A DNA stretch of 64,000 nucleotides from Berkiella sp964594635 (GTDB taxonomy: Bacteria > Pseudomonadota > Gammaproteobacteria > Berkiellales > Berkiellaceae): NCBI GenBank assembly GCA_964594635.1, contig CAZQMV010000006.1, positions 99,808-163,807 of the forward strand, in the 5' to 3' direction. A program made the translations under genes and the position numbers. The notes below the pieces were generated by a model. The model was not told the DNA's origin and ran no database searches. It worked only from the letters and a program-made list of their open reading frames with translations. Of this stretch, positions 45,592-54,892 are shown in pieces; position 1 is the stretch's first letter; each line of letters starts with the position of its first letter.

Positions 45592-47643
45592 TCAATCCCT
45601 CAGTTTGGCACTAAAATCCCTTTCTAATCCCGTCACGATAGTGCGCACGATATCGTCTACCTCTTGATCTACTAGAGTGCGTGAAGGATGTTGTAAAATC
45701 AATCCAATCGCAATACTTTTTCTTCCAGAATCAATACCTTTGCCAGTGTAGACATCAAAAATCGTCACCTCTCTAACAATGGAGTCAGCCGATTTTCTGA
45801 CATTATTTGTTAAATCAGCCCCTGACACTTTTTCATCCACAATAACGGCAATATCTCTTCTGATTTCAGGAAATTTAGAAGGCCGTTCAAACTGTACAAT
45901 TTCGGCTTCACTTATCGCTTTTAACTCAAGTTCAAATAAATAAACCGGATGATCGATACTTAAAGCTTTTTGAATTCTAGGGTGTAAACGACCAATCACG
46001 CCAATGGTATTCCCACCAACTTCAATTTTTGCACATTGTCCAGGATGACAAGCACTATGCTCAAACGGCGTAAAGGTTAATTGTTCGGTGCGTCCTAATA
46101 ATTGCCAGAGTGATTCAACTGGACGTTTTGCATCAAAGAAATCAGCAATACGCGGTTTTCCATCCCAGTTTTCATTAATCACCGTGCCAGAAATTAAACC
46201 ACCCACCCAATTTTTTTGTTCTAATTGGTCTTTGGTGGGGTGAAAACACATGCCTATCTCAAATAATTTAAGACGGTTTTGTTGGCGGTTTTGATTATAA
46301 ATAAGCGTATTTAATAATCCTGGCCATAAACTCAGGCGCATCACACCCATTTCAGCAGAAATAGGGTTTAATAATGGTAATGCGGCTGCCTGCGGAAATA
46401 ATTGTTTTTGCAAATTATCATCAACAAAGCTATAGGTGATCACTTCTTGATAACCTAAATCTACCAAAGCTTGCTTGATCCTTTGAGTTGGAACTTGCCC
46501 TGCTGGTTTTTTGTTAAACAGAAGGTGCGCTTTCGGCGAATGCGTTGGTACATTGTTATAACCAATGATCCGAACGACATCTTCTACCAAATCAATCTCG
46601 GTACTTAAATCATAGCGATATGAAGGGGGTATCACTTCCCACTGTTTATCTTCTGTTTTATGGGTGCCTTCCATCATTTTGCACCCTAACCGATGCAAAA
46701 TTTCTTTAACTGTTTCAGGCGCTAAAGCGTCGCCTAACATTTTTTGCACACGCGAATGGCGTAAAATAATCTTTGCAGGTTTTGGTAGAAATTGCGGATG
46801 TTGCACTTCGTTCAACGTACCCACAATACCGCCGCAGATCTCGGTAATTAACTGTGTAGCTCTTTCCATCGCTTGTGTTTGGAGTTGTGGATCAACCCCG
46901 CGCTCAAAGCGAAAAGATGAGTCGGTGTGTAATCCATAACGCCGTGCTTTGCCTGCAATTAATTCGGCTGTAAATAACGCACTTTCTAAAAAGAGATTGG
47001 TGGTAGCTTCACTCACCGCACTGTGTGCCCCACCCATGATTCCCGCAATAGCATGTGCCGCTTTTTGATCGGCGATCACTAAGGTATCAGGCTGCAAAGT
47101 GACTTTCTGGTTATCTAATAAGGTAATACTTTCATTTTTTTTCGCCAAACGAACGTTGATCGGTGCACTTAACTTATCGACATCAAAGGCATGCATTGGC
47201 TGCCCAAGTTCCAACATCACATAATTTAAAATATCGACCACGGCGTGAATGGAGCCAATACCACTTGCCGCTAAACGCTCGACCATCCAAGGAGGTGTCG
47301 CAACATTTTTGCGAATATTATGGATCAAGCGACCTACATAACGAGGGCAATGCTCTTTCGCTTCTATCTCAACTTCCAGGGTTTCATCAAGCAACGGTTT
47401 TACTGATGCAACTTTATGCGGCGTTACATTCAGTTTGTTTAAAGTAGCCACTTCTCTAGCGATACCCAAGACACTTAAACAATCGCCACGATTGGGCGTT
47501 AAATCAACTTCAATTAACGCATCGATTGCTGTTTTTTCAAGGCTATCAACTTCTAAACCTGCCATGGTTAATTGTTCGGATAGTTGTTCCGTCGATATCG
47601 GCGGATTCACCCATTCGCGCAACCATTTTTCACTAAATTTCAC
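45592..47643 (-). CDS. pheT: Phenylalanyl-tRNA synthetase beta subunit lacking the N-terminal OB (tRNA-binding) domain
   Basis: Partner of PheS in charging tRNA-Phe. It starts canonically ('MKFSEKWLREWVNPPIS', 'MAGLEVDSLEK') but jumps at about residue 40-46 straight to 'EVDLTPNRGDCLSVLGIARE', which in E. coli PheT lies near residue 155. About 110 residues, the EMAPII/OB-fold B2 domain, are absent; total 683 aa against about 795. The B3/B4 editing module, B5 and the C-terminal anticodon-binding FDX domain ('FPEIRRDIAVIVDE') are present. The reading frame is otherwise continuous, so this is an in-frame loss, not decay. Confidence 0.94.
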   Translation of the reverse strand: MKFSEKWLREWVNPPISTEQLSEQLTMAGLEVDSLEKTAIDALIEVDLTPNRGDCLSVLGIAREVATLNKLNVTPHKVASVKPLLDETLEVEIEAKEHCPRYVGRLIHNIRKNVATPPWMVERLAASGIGSIHAVVDILNYVMLELGQPMHAFDVDKLSAPINVRLAKKNESITLLDNQKVTLQPDTLVIADQKAAHAIAGIMGGAHSAVSEATTNLFLESALFTAELIAGKARRYGLHTDSSFRFERGVDPQLQTQAMERATQLITEICGGIVGTLNEVQHPQFLPKPAKIILRHSRVQKMLGDALAPETVKEILHRLGCKMMEGTHKTEDKQWEVIPPSYRYDLSTEIDLVEDVVRIIGYNNVPTHSPKAHLLFNKKPAGQVPTQRIKQALVDLGYQEVITYSFVDDNLQKQLFPQAAALPLLNPISAEMGVMRLSLWPGLLNTLIYNQNRQQNRLKLFEIGMCFHPTKDQLEQKNWVGGLISGTVINENWDGKPRIADFFDAKRPVESLWQLLGRTEQLTFTPFEHSACHPGQCAKIEVGGNTIGVIGRLHPRIQKALSIDHPVYLFELELKAISEAEIVQFERPSKFPEIRRDIAVIVDEKVSGADLTNNVRKSADSIVREVTIFDVYTGKGIDSGRKSIAIGLILQHPSRTLVDQEVDDIVRTIVTGLERDFSAKLRD

Positions 47644-47645
47644 GA

Positions 47646-48665
47646 TTACACACCATTAAATTGTTTAAGGACTTTCATATCGTTTTCAAAAAATAAACGC
47701 AAATCATCAACGTTATATCGTAGCATTGCCATTCTTTCCACGCCCATACCAAAAGCAAAGCCGGTGTAACGTTCTGGATCAATCTCACCAAATTCAAGCA
47801 CTTTAGGGTGAACCATGCCACAACCTAAAATTTCCAACCAACCTGATTGTTTACAGATCCGACAACCTTGACCTTGGCATTTAACGCAAGACATATCTAC
47901 TTCAGCCGAAGGTTCAGTAAACGGGAAATAAGAAGGACGAAAACGGGTTTTGACTTTGGTTTCAAAAAAGGCTGATAAGAAATCAGATAAAATACCTTTT
48001 AGATCAGCAAAAGAAATACCTTCATCAACCATGAGACCTTCAACTTGATGGAACATCGGTGTATGAGTCACATCTGAATCACAACGATAGACTCTGCCAG
48101 GCGCAATAATTTTCAAAGGGGGTTTTTGGTTTTCCATCACACGGATTTGCACAGGCGAGGTGTGAGTGCGTAATAAAAGTTTATTTTCAAAATAAAACGT
48201 ATCGTGCATCGCTCTTGCGGGGTGATGCGAGGGAATATTTAATGCTTCAAAATTATAATATTCTGTTTCAACTTCTGGGCCTTCATGCACACTAAATCCA
48301 AGCTGCACAAATAATTGGCTAATTCTTTCCAAGACAATAGAAATAGGATGCAAGCCACCTGTTTCAAGACCTCTTGCTCTTAACGTTACATCGACCCTTT
48401 CTTTCGCGAGTTGGTCATTGATAGCCTTCTCGTCCAAGGTGATTTTTCGCACGCTAATAGCATCAGTAATGGCGTCTTTGGCATCATTCACTTGCTTACC
48501 AAATTCACGGCGTTGGTCTTCGGGGATGTCTTTTAAGGATTTGAGCTGATTGGTGATTTCACCCTTTTTGCCCAAGTAATCAACTCTTAATTTTTCTAAT
48601 GCTGCAATGTCAGCGGCATTCTCTATTGCAAGCTTTGCGTTCGCAACCAGTGTGACCAGATCCAT
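47646..48665 (-). CDS. pheS: Phenylalanyl-tRNA synthetase alpha subunit
   Basis: Class II catalytic subunit, 339 aa. N-terminal coiled coil (about 1-90), motif 2 'FHQVEGLMVDEGISFADL' and motif 3 'GFAFGMGVERMAMLRYNVDD' are present, and 'SCVKCQGQGCRICKQSGWLE' matches the family. The stop lies 2 nt before the pheT start. A hairpin that can act as attenuator precedes it. Confidence 0.96.
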   Translation of the reverse strand: MDLVTLVANAKLAIENAADIAALEKLRVDYLGKKGEITNQLKSLKDIPEDQRREFGKQVNDAKDAITDAISVRKITLDEKAINDQLAKERVDVTLRARGLETGGLHPISIVLERISQLFVQLGFSVHEGPEVETEYYNFEALNIPSHHPARAMHDTFYFENKLLLRTHTSPVQIRVMENQKPPLKIIAPGRVYRCDSDVTHTPMFHQVEGLMVDEGISFADLKGILSDFLSAFFETKVKTRFRPSYFPFTEPSAEVDMSCVKCQGQGCRICKQSGWLEILGCGMVHPKVLEFGEIDPERYTGFAFGMGVERMAMLRYNVDDLRLFFENDMKVLKQFNGV

Positions 48666-48683
48666 TTCATCATCCTAAAACAA

Positions 48684-48736
48684 ATAAGGGCTTTTACCCT
48701 TCCCAATTTAATAAATTGGTTTGAGAAAGCCCTTAT
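48684..48736 (-). promoter_or_regulatory. Hairpin in the rplT-pheS leader (attenuator or terminator candidate)
   Basis: On the minus strand ATAAGGGCTTT (48736-48726) pairs with AAAGCCCTTAT (48694-48684), enclosing an inner stem CCAATTT-ATT-AAATTGG; a short T-rich stretch follows. In enterics pheST is controlled by attenuation at this place through a pheM leader peptide. No Phe-rich leader ORF was recognised here, so a simple terminator for rplT is equally possible. Confidence 0.6.
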
Positions 48737-48752
48737 AACGAAAGTAGAACAG

Positions 48753-49112
48753 TTATGCAGCCAAAGCTTCCTTGGCGCGTGCAGCAATTGCTTCAAATGC
48801 TGGCATATCGAAAACGGCTAGTTCAGCTAACATTTTACGATCGACTGCAATTTCTGCTTTTGCTAATCCTGCAATTAAACGGCTATAGGTCGTACCGCAT
48901 TGACGCGCACCGGCGTTAATACGAACAATCCATAATGCACGGAACTGACGCTTTCTTTGTTTTCTATCGCGGTAAGCATATTGCCCAGCGCGTTGTACTG
49001 CTTGTTTAGCTACTTTGTAGGTTCTTGAACGTGCGCCGTAGTAACCACGAGCTGCTTTAAGAACTTTTTTATGACGTTTTTTTGAGGTAACGCCGCGTTT
49101 AACTCTTGCCAT
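48753..49112 (-). CDS. rplT: 50S ribosomal protein L20
   Basis: 119 aa, usual length. 'MARVKRGVTSKKRHKKVLKA' and 'YGARSRTYKVAKQAV' are family hallmarks; highly basic. L20 binds 23S rRNA early in assembly, and in E. coli also represses its own operon. Follows rpmI by 10 nt in the infC-rpmI-rplT operon. Confidence 0.97.
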   Translation of the reverse strand: MARVKRGVTSKKRHKKVLKAARGYYGARSRTYKVAKQAVQRAGQYAYRDRKQRKRQFRALWIVRINAGARQCGTTYSRLIAGLAKAEIAVDRKMLAELAVFDMPAFEAIAARAKEALAA

Positions 49113-49122
49113 GGTTTACTTC

Positions 49123-49347
49123 CTATTCGATACAGAACATACGATAAATGGATTTAACGTCACACTCTTTCAACACGCCATTGCCTTTTGCTTGGCGCAC
49201 TTGCTTGGTGGATCGCTTCGTATTGATATGGTTTCTGTTCGCACGACGAAAACGTACTTTACCATTGGCAGATATTTTAAAACGCTTCATCGCACCGCGA
49301 TTCGTTTTTAATTTAACCTTGCCTTTTTTAGTCGATTTAGTAGGCAT
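49123..49347 (-). CDS. rpmI: 50S ribosomal protein L35
   Basis: Basic 74-aa protein with the L35 core 'KLKTNRGAMKRFKISANGKV', then 'RRANRNHINTKRSTKQVRQ'. Slightly longer than the usual 64-66 aa, with about nine extra residues at the C-terminus. Located between infC and rplT as in nearly all bacteria. Confidence 0.95.
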   Translation of the reverse strand: MPTKSTKKGKVKLKTNRGAMKRFKISANGKVRFRRANRNHINTKRSTKQVRQAKGNGVLKECDVKSIYRMFCIE

Positions 49348-49382
49348 TACTTACTCCGCTATTTTTTATCATATTTTTAGTG

Positions 49383-49916
49383 TTACTTTTTGGGAGAGAT
49401 AATCATTACCATTTGTTTACCTTCAAGTTTAGGTTCTTGATCAACAACCCCAAACCCAACGATATCCACTTTGATTCGATCTAAGAGACGGTTACCCAGC
49501 TCTTTGTGCGTAATTTCACGCCCTTTGAATCGAATAGTAACTTTTACTTTGTCTCCCTCCTCTAGGAAGGAAATAAGGTTGCGTAGCTTTACCTTATAAT
49601 CCCCATCGTCCGTTACAGGACGTAATTTTATTTCTTTTAGCTTTTGGATTTTTTGTTTTTTCTTGGTTTTCTTTTCATCAAACAAGAACTTACCAAAATC
49701 CATCACTCTCACAACCGGTGGTTCGGCATTAGGTGATACTTCCACCAAGTCCAGCGCAAGGAGTTCAGCTTTACGCTGTGCTTCTCGCTTGGTCATGATC
49801 CCAATATGATTTCCAGGCCCTAGTGTGCCTAAAATATTTTCTGGATCAACCAGCCTGACGTTCAGTGCGGTGATAGCGTCATTAACGCGAATACGCGGTT
49901 TTTTCGTTGTGTTAAT
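49383..49916 (-). CDS. infC: Translation initiation factor IF-3, starting at ATT
   Basis: IF-3 binds the 30S subunit and controls start-codon fidelity. The first ATG (49796) lies inside the conserved N-domain, so it cannot be the true start. Reading upstream gives 'NTTKKPRIRVNDAITALNVR' from an ATT at 49916, preceded by GGGGG about 9 nt before. The resulting 177 aa matches the family (180). ATT (AUU) as start is the known autoregulation device of infC: IF-3 discriminates against it. The C-domain is complete ('RPVTDDGDYKVKLRNLISFL'). 15 nt downstream of thrS. Confidence 0.93.
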   Translation of the reverse strand: MNTTKKPRIRVNDAITALNVRLVDPENILGTLGPGNHIGIMTKREAQRKAELLALDLVEVSPNAEPPVVRVMDFGKFLFDEKKTKKKQKIQKLKEIKLRPVTDDGDYKVKLRNLISFLEEGDKVKVTIRFKGREITHKELGNRLLDRIKVDIVGFGVVDQEPKLEGKQMVMIISPKK

Positions 49917-49931
49917 AGTCGTCGTCCCCCT

Positions 49932-51839
49932 TTATTGTTTCCTATGACACTCATCGGTGAGTTTATTTACAAACTCACTCAAAGGCATACTACCTAAATC
50001 GACTCCTTCGCGGGTTCTAACTGACAAAGTTTGTTGTTCAACTTCTTTGTCTCCCACGACGAGCAAATATGGTATGCGCGAAAGAGTGTGCTCGCGGATT
50101 TTAAACCCTATTTTCTCGTTTCTCAAGTCAGTAACAGCCCTAATACCCTTAGATTTCAAGAATGTTTCGATTTCAGAGACATAATTGGCCTGTCTATCAG
50201 TAATATTTAGGATTGCAACTTGCACTGGTGCCAGCCAAAGAGGGAAATTCCCAGCAAACTCTTCGATTAGGATCCCAATGAATCGCTCGAGCGATCCCAG
50301 GATAGCACGATGCAAAATGACTGGAACCTGTTTACTACCATCTTCAGCAATATAATGTGCATTGAGTCGGCTAGGCATCGAAAAATCGACCTGAACCGTA
50401 CCACACTGCCATACTCGACCAATACAATCTTTCAGAGAAAATTCAATTTTGGGACCATAAAAAGCCCCTTCACCGGGCTGTAAGTCCCAAGCCAAACCTT
50501 TGGCATTCAAAGCGGTTTCTAGTGCTTTTTCCGCTTTATCCCAAATTTCATCCGATCCGACCCGTTGTTCCGGACGTGTCGATAATTTGATTAAAACCTC
50601 TTTGAAACCAAAATCTGCATAGACTAAATAAAGTAAATCGATGAACTTAGAAACTTCAGATTGGATCTGATCCTCTGTGCAAAAAATATGCGCATCATCT
50701 TGAACAAAGTGACGAACACGCATCATCCCGTGTAATGCACCGGATGGCTCATTTCGATGACAAGAACCAAATTCTGCTAAACGAATCGGAAGTTCTTTAT
50801 AACTACGCAATCCATGGTTATAAATCTGCACATGACAAGGACAATTCATGGGCTTTACTGCAAAGACTTTTTCACCATCTGTTACGGTAAACATGTTTTG
50901 ACCAAACATTTCCCAATGACCTGAACGTTCCCACAAACTTCTATCAACTAATTGTGGTGTGTTCACTTCTTGATAATCATGCTTGATTAACAGCTGGCGA
51001 ATATATTGAACGATTTGTTGATAAATCACCCAGCCTTTTGGATGCCAAAAAATCATCCCAGGTGCTTCTTCTTGCATATGTAGAAGATCAAATCTTTTCG
51101 CTAATTTGCGATGATCGCGCTTCTCTGCTTCTTCAATGCGATGCATATATTCTTCAAGCGCTTTTTTATTTGGCCAAGCCGTTCCATAAATGCGCTGTAA
51201 CATTTCATTTTTGGCATCGCCGCGCCAATATGCACCTGCAACTTTTAATAATTTAAAGGCTTTAATTTTACCCGTGCTCGGTGTATGAGGCCCGCGGCAT
51301 AAATCAATAAAATCACCTTGTTGATAAAATGTGAGGGGTTCACCCTCTGGAATAGCTTTGATAATTTCAACTTTATAGTGCTCACCCATCTTGGTGAACT
51401 TTTCAATGGCATCGCTTCTTGAAATTAAATGTCGACTAACCGATAAATCTTGTTTTGCGATCTCTGCCATTTTTTCTTCGAAACGCACTAAATCGTCGGT
51501 CGTAAACGCTCGGGAAAAGGCAAAGTCGTAATAAAAGCCATCTTCGATCACAGGACCAATGGTTACCTGTGCATCAGGGTATATGGATTGCACGGCATGC
51601 GCTAAAAGGTGAGCACAAGAATGCCTGATGATTTCTAAACCTTGGGGATCTTTCTCCGTTAAAATGACGAGTTGGGTGTCTTCCTCTATTACATAAGACG
51701 TATCCACCAGCTTGCCATTCACTTTACCTGCTAATGCAGCATTGGCTAACCCTTTACCGATGCTCATCGCGACATCGAAAACACTGACCGGCTGATCAAA
51801 TTGTTTTTGACTACCGTCTGGCAGAACTACCGTTGGCAT
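49932..51839 (-). CDS. thrS: Threonyl-tRNA synthetase
   Basis: 635 aa: N-terminal TGS domain ('MPTVVLPDGSQKQFDQPVSV'), editing domain with 'HSCAHLLAHAVQSIYPDAQV', catalytic core with 'KPMNCPCHVQIYNHGLRSY' and motif 3 'RAILGSLERFIGILIEEFAG', and the anticodon-binding C-domain. The start at 51839 is chosen because AGAGG sits 5 nt upstream; the in-frame upstream start at 51860 lies in the leader. First gene of the translation operon, behind a good promoter. Confidence 0.96.
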   Translation of the reverse strand: MPTVVLPDGSQKQFDQPVSVFDVAMSIGKGLANAALAGKVNGKLVDTSYVIEEDTQLVILTEKDPQGLEIIRHSCAHLLAHAVQSIYPDAQVTIGPVIEDGFYYDFAFSRAFTTDDLVRFEEKMAEIAKQDLSVSRHLISRSDAIEKFTKMGEHYKVEIIKAIPEGEPLTFYQQGDFIDLCRGPHTPSTGKIKAFKLLKVAGAYWRGDAKNEMLQRIYGTAWPNKKALEEYMHRIEEAEKRDHRKLAKRFDLLHMQEEAPGMIFWHPKGWVIYQQIVQYIRQLLIKHDYQEVNTPQLVDRSLWERSGHWEMFGQNMFTVTDGEKVFAVKPMNCPCHVQIYNHGLRSYKELPIRLAEFGSCHRNEPSGALHGMMRVRHFVQDDAHIFCTEDQIQSEVSKFIDLLYLVYADFGFKEVLIKLSTRPEQRVGSDEIWDKAEKALETALNAKGLAWDLQPGEGAFYGPKIEFSLKDCIGRVWQCGTVQVDFSMPSRLNAHYIAEDGSKQVPVILHRAILGSLERFIGILIEEFAGNFPLWLAPVQVAILNITDRQANYVSEIETFLKSKGIRAVTDLRNEKIGFKIREHTLSRIPYLLVVGDKEVEQQTLSVRTREGVDLGSMPLSEFVNKLTDECHRKQ

Positions 51840-51868
51840 GACAACCTCTTTTTCCCACAAAACAACAA

Positions 51869-51897
51869 AGCATACGAGAAAATGAGGCTGTTGACAA
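51869..51897 (-). promoter_or_regulatory. Sigma-70-type promoter for thrS operon
   Basis: On the minus strand TTGTCA (51897-51892), 17-bp spacer, TATGCT (51874-51869), about 30 nt before the thrS ATG. Five of six and four of six matches to consensus. Confidence 0.65.
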
Positions 51898-51941
51898 AAA
51901 ATCAGTAAATTAGTTATCTAGTAACCCAAATACAGGCACTC

Positions 51942-52133
51942 TTATGGCTGCTTCTTAGTTTTTACAACGCGCTTGAGCATATCTAAGGCAAAGAAGATCA
52001 CACTGGCAGCTATTGCAATAAAGAAAACAATTTTAAGTATATAAACAACACCCGTTGCAGCGACGCTTAACATAAATACCACGGCTACAGCAGCCAAGGC
52101 TATCGCTAAAAATATGGCAGCATAATGTAACAT
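51942..52133 (-). CDS. Small DUF1328-like membrane protein (63 aa)
   Basis: Starts 'MLHYAAIFLAIALAAVAVVF', as in the YtjA/DUF1328 family of two-helix inner-membrane peptides, with a second helix 'IVFFIAIAASVIFFALDML' and basic tail. The ATG at 52133 has AAGGAT just upstream and is preferred to the in-frame start at 52175. Family members are often envelope-stress-linked; function is unknown. Confidence 0.7.
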   Translation of the reverse strand: MLHYAAIFLAIALAAVAVVFMLSVAATGVVYILKIVFFIAIAASVIFFALDMLKRVVKTKKQP

Positions 52134-52366
52134 ATTGGATCCTTGCGTGTTAGGTAAGTTAGAATCAAAGACCATTAAAAAAGTTCATAAAGCACATTTT
52201 TATTTATTACTGATCATTACAACAAGATCAGCAACCCTATTGTGTAGTTCACCCAAATACCTTGTTAAAAATAGCCAACAATGAGAACTAATCTCATTAT
52301 AGTTAAGTCGTACCATGTGGTATCTCAATACAAGAAGCAGCCAGCGATTATAAAAGGATCCAATGT

Positions 52367-54478
52367 ATGAAAATCAGTCCCAGTTGGTTTATTCGCTACA
52401 TCATAATCGCTCTTGTGTTTACCTGTACTTCTTTACAAGCAGATCCGCCTTCACGAGTCGCTCGTCTTAACAATATTGAAGGAAATGTCAGTTTTTTACC
52501 TGCTGGTAGCGATGAATGGCTTGATGCGGTTCGTAATAGACCATTTATCACAGGCGATCGCTTGTGGAACGACACCAATGGTTTTAGCCAGTTACAACTC
52601 GGTGGTGCAAAACTGTGTATTGGACCGAACACCAATATCAACGTACTTAATTTAGATAATAATATTGCTCAATTTCAACTGACCGAGGGCTCTTTAAACC
52701 TCGAAGTGAATAGTCTTAAAAATAAACAAACCTATGAAATCGATACGCCCAATGTGGCATTTTCAGTTCAAAAACCTGGAACTTATCGTGTAGATGTAGA
52801 CAAGTCAGGTGATGCAACCATTGTTCAAATTGCCAAAGGCCAAGGCGAAGTTTATGGAGATAACAGTTCCTATATCATTAATAATAATCAAGCTTATCGC
52901 TTTACTGGCACCGATCTTAACTATGATGCGAATTTTCAAGGGCTGCCTCAAAACGAATTAGATCAATGGTGCAACAAAAATAAAAATACACCAAGAGCAA
53001 CAACTACCCGATACGTTTCACAAGATGTGATTGGCTATGAAGATTTAGAAAGTGCCGGCACTTGGGAAGAGGTAGCAGAATATGGCCAAGCGTGGTCGCC
53101 TAATAATGTCGATCCAGATTGGGCACCTTATAGCAATGGCCATTGGGCATGGATTGAACCGTGGGGCTGGAACTGGATTGGTCAAGAGGATTGGGGATTT
53201 GCGCCCTATCATTATGGACGCTGGGTGCATCATAACAAATGGTATTGGTTACCTTATGGCGATGAAGGGGCTGTGTATGCCCCGGCACTCGTTGCTTTTA
53301 TTGGCGCAGTTGCAGGTTATGGATTAGCCAGCCATTGGGGAAATAATGTTGCCTGGTTTCCGTTAGGCCCTGGCGATATTTATCGTCCTCCTTATGCGGT
53401 AAGTTATCAGTATTTTACTCATATTAACCGAGGTGATCGTATAAACCAACGATTATTACGTCAAGCCTATCAAAATCCGAATATGCATTTTAAATATCAT
53501 AATCGCAATGCCAGAAATGCGATTACCGCTGTTCCGCGAAATGCATTTCAATCACAAAATATTAACAAAGCACGTATTCGCGTTAATGCAAATCAACTAG
53601 ACAAATTACCCGCAACCTCTAATCTGACTTTAAAACCACAAAGAGGTAACGTGAATGGTGCCGATAGAGCTTCTCGTTTCAAACCCTCTGAAAGTGCACT
53701 TTCTCGCCAAGCCATTACTAAAGCAAGAGTGCCAAGCCAAAATAAAAATGTTGTCGCGCCCACAATCCGCGAAGTAAAACCTTCTAAACCACGCGACATT
53801 GGTAATCAACTTAATCGTGAGAAGCGCGATTTAAACAATCCACGTAATAATCAGATTGCTCCAAAGCCACAAGATAAGCGCTTTAACCAGCCTCTGCCAA
53901 AAAGACAACAAGTGCCCAAACAAAATGACAGCAGCGTACCAGAGCGTTTCCGTCAAACAATGCCCGAATATGATCCAAGCGGCGGTGGACAGCTAAGATC
54001 ACAACATCCCAGAGTTAATCAAGGTGCAAACCCAGACTTGCGCAGACAGCAACGCCTTGAGCGCCAACAACCGCAAGTACAACCTGAGAACCGCCGACCC
54101 CAAGCGCAACCTTTCATTCGTGAACAAAGACAACCGCAAGTGCAACCTCGAATTCGTGAACGTAATCAATCCATTCAACGTCAACCTCAAGTACGCCAAC
54201 AAAGACAACCGCAAGTGCAACCTCGAATTCGTGAACGTAATCAATCCATTCAACGTCAACCTCAAGTACGCCAACAAATACCACAAAGAGCACAACCTCA
54301 GAATCGTGAACACATTCAACAAAGGGTACGGCCGCAAATGCATCAACAGATCCAACGTCAGGCTCCACCTGCAGCACCACCTGTACAACGGATCCAACGC
54401 CCTGCAGCACCGCCACCACAAGCAGCCCCACCTGCAGCACCAGGACAGCCCGATCAAAATCGTCGAGGGAGACACTAA
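52367..54478 (+). CDS. Exported FecR-domain protein with Gln/Arg-rich repeat tail
   Basis: A signal peptide (cleaved after 'TSLQA', about residue 25) precedes a FecR-like domain (about 30-165: 'NNIEGNVSFLPAGSDEW', 'DRLWNDTNGFSQLQLGG', 'FSVQKPGTYRVDVDKSGDA'). A Trp-rich segment follows ('WSPNNVDPDWAPYSNGHWAW', about 240-320), as in DUF6600 proteins. The tail (about 400-700) is a disordered Gln/Arg/Pro region containing two identical 25-residue repeats. It is a periplasmic or surface protein; stand-alone FecR domains here probably do not signal to a sigma factor. It is coupled to the next gene by TAATG. Confidence 0.8.
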   Translation: MKISPSWFIRYIIIALVFTCTSLQADPPSRVARLNNIEGNVSFLPAGSDEWLDAVRNRPFITGDRLWNDTNGFSQLQLGGAKLCIGPNTNINVLNLDNNIAQFQLTEGSLNLEVNSLKNKQTYEIDTPNVAFSVQKPGTYRVDVDKSGDATIVQIAKGQGEVYGDNSSYIINNNQAYRFTGTDLNYDANFQGLPQNELDQWCNKNKNTPRATTTRYVSQDVIGYEDLESAGTWEEVAEYGQAWSPNNVDPDWAPYSNGHWAWIEPWGWNWIGQEDWGFAPYHYGRWVHHNKWYWLPYGDEGAVYAPALVAFIGAVAGYGLASHWGNNVAWFPLGPGDIYRPPYAVSYQYFTHINRGDRINQRLLRQAYQNPNMHFKYHNRNARNAITAVPRNAFQSQNINKARIRVNANQLDKLPATSNLTLKPQRGNVNGADRASRFKPSESALSRQAITKARVPSQNKNVVAPTIREVKPSKPRDIGNQLNREKRDLNNPRNNQIAPKPQDKRFNQPLPKRQQVPKQNDSSVPERFRQTMPEYDPSGGGQLRSQHPRVNQGANPDLRRQQRLERQQPQVQPENRRPQAQPFIREQRQPQVQPRIRERNQSIQRQPQVRQQRQPQVQPRIRERNQSIQRQPQVRQQIPQRAQPQNREHIQQRVRPQMHQQIQRQAPPAAPPVQRIQRPAAPPPQAAPPAAPGQPDQNRRGRH
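54124..54273 (+). repeat. 75-bp perfect tandem repeat inside FecR-domain gene
   Basis: Two identical 75-bp units (54124-54198, 54199-54273) encode 25 residues each; a third copy begins at 54274 but diverges after a few bases. The multiple of three keeps the frame, so copy number could vary without breaking the protein. Confidence 0.92.
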
Positions 54479-54810
54479 TGAACATTTATCATCAATCTAT
54501 AATAGCCAGTCTGCTGTGCATTTCTTGGATATCGGGATATGCAGGCGAACCACGCTATGAAAGACGTGAAATTAGCCCACGTGAATACAAAGATCTGCAA
54601 AGGGGACATGAATCATCGCAGCCTCAACCTTTAAGACATGAGCGCCCCTACACCGCTGAAAATCCTCCACAGCGATCACGCCCTGAACCACAGCCTATTA
54701 CACCCAGTAATATGCCGCCAAGACAACGGCCAATGCCTACACCGACCCCTGATATTACAGGTGGCCCCATTCAATCGGATCCTGAGCATGGCGTCACTAA
54801 CGCAAGATGA
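54478..54810 (+). CDS. Small exported proline/arginine-rich protein
   Basis: 110 aa with an N-terminal signal peptide ('SIIASLLCISWISGYAG') and a mature part rich in Pro, Arg and Glu with no recognised domain. The ATG overlaps the stop of the FecR-domain gene (TAATG). Composition resembles the tail of that protein, so the pair may work together in the periplasm; this is inference. Confidence 0.6.
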   Translation: MNIYHQSIIASLLCISWISGYAGEPRYERREISPREYKDLQRGHESSQPQPLRHERPYTAENPPQRSRPEPQPITPSNMPPRQRPMPTPTPDITGGPIQSDPEHGVTNAR

Positions 54811-54892
54811 TCTCATCCGATGAATGCCCTCTAGGTTCATTGACTTTACATAGTGGTGGCCATACCATAATCCATCAGTACATTTACGGATC

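Noticed and set aside
53999..54475. Long antisense ORFs opposite the FecR-protein repeat tail
   Set aside because: They are products of the 75-bp repeat and low-complexity composition, with no ribosome-binding site or recognisable domain.
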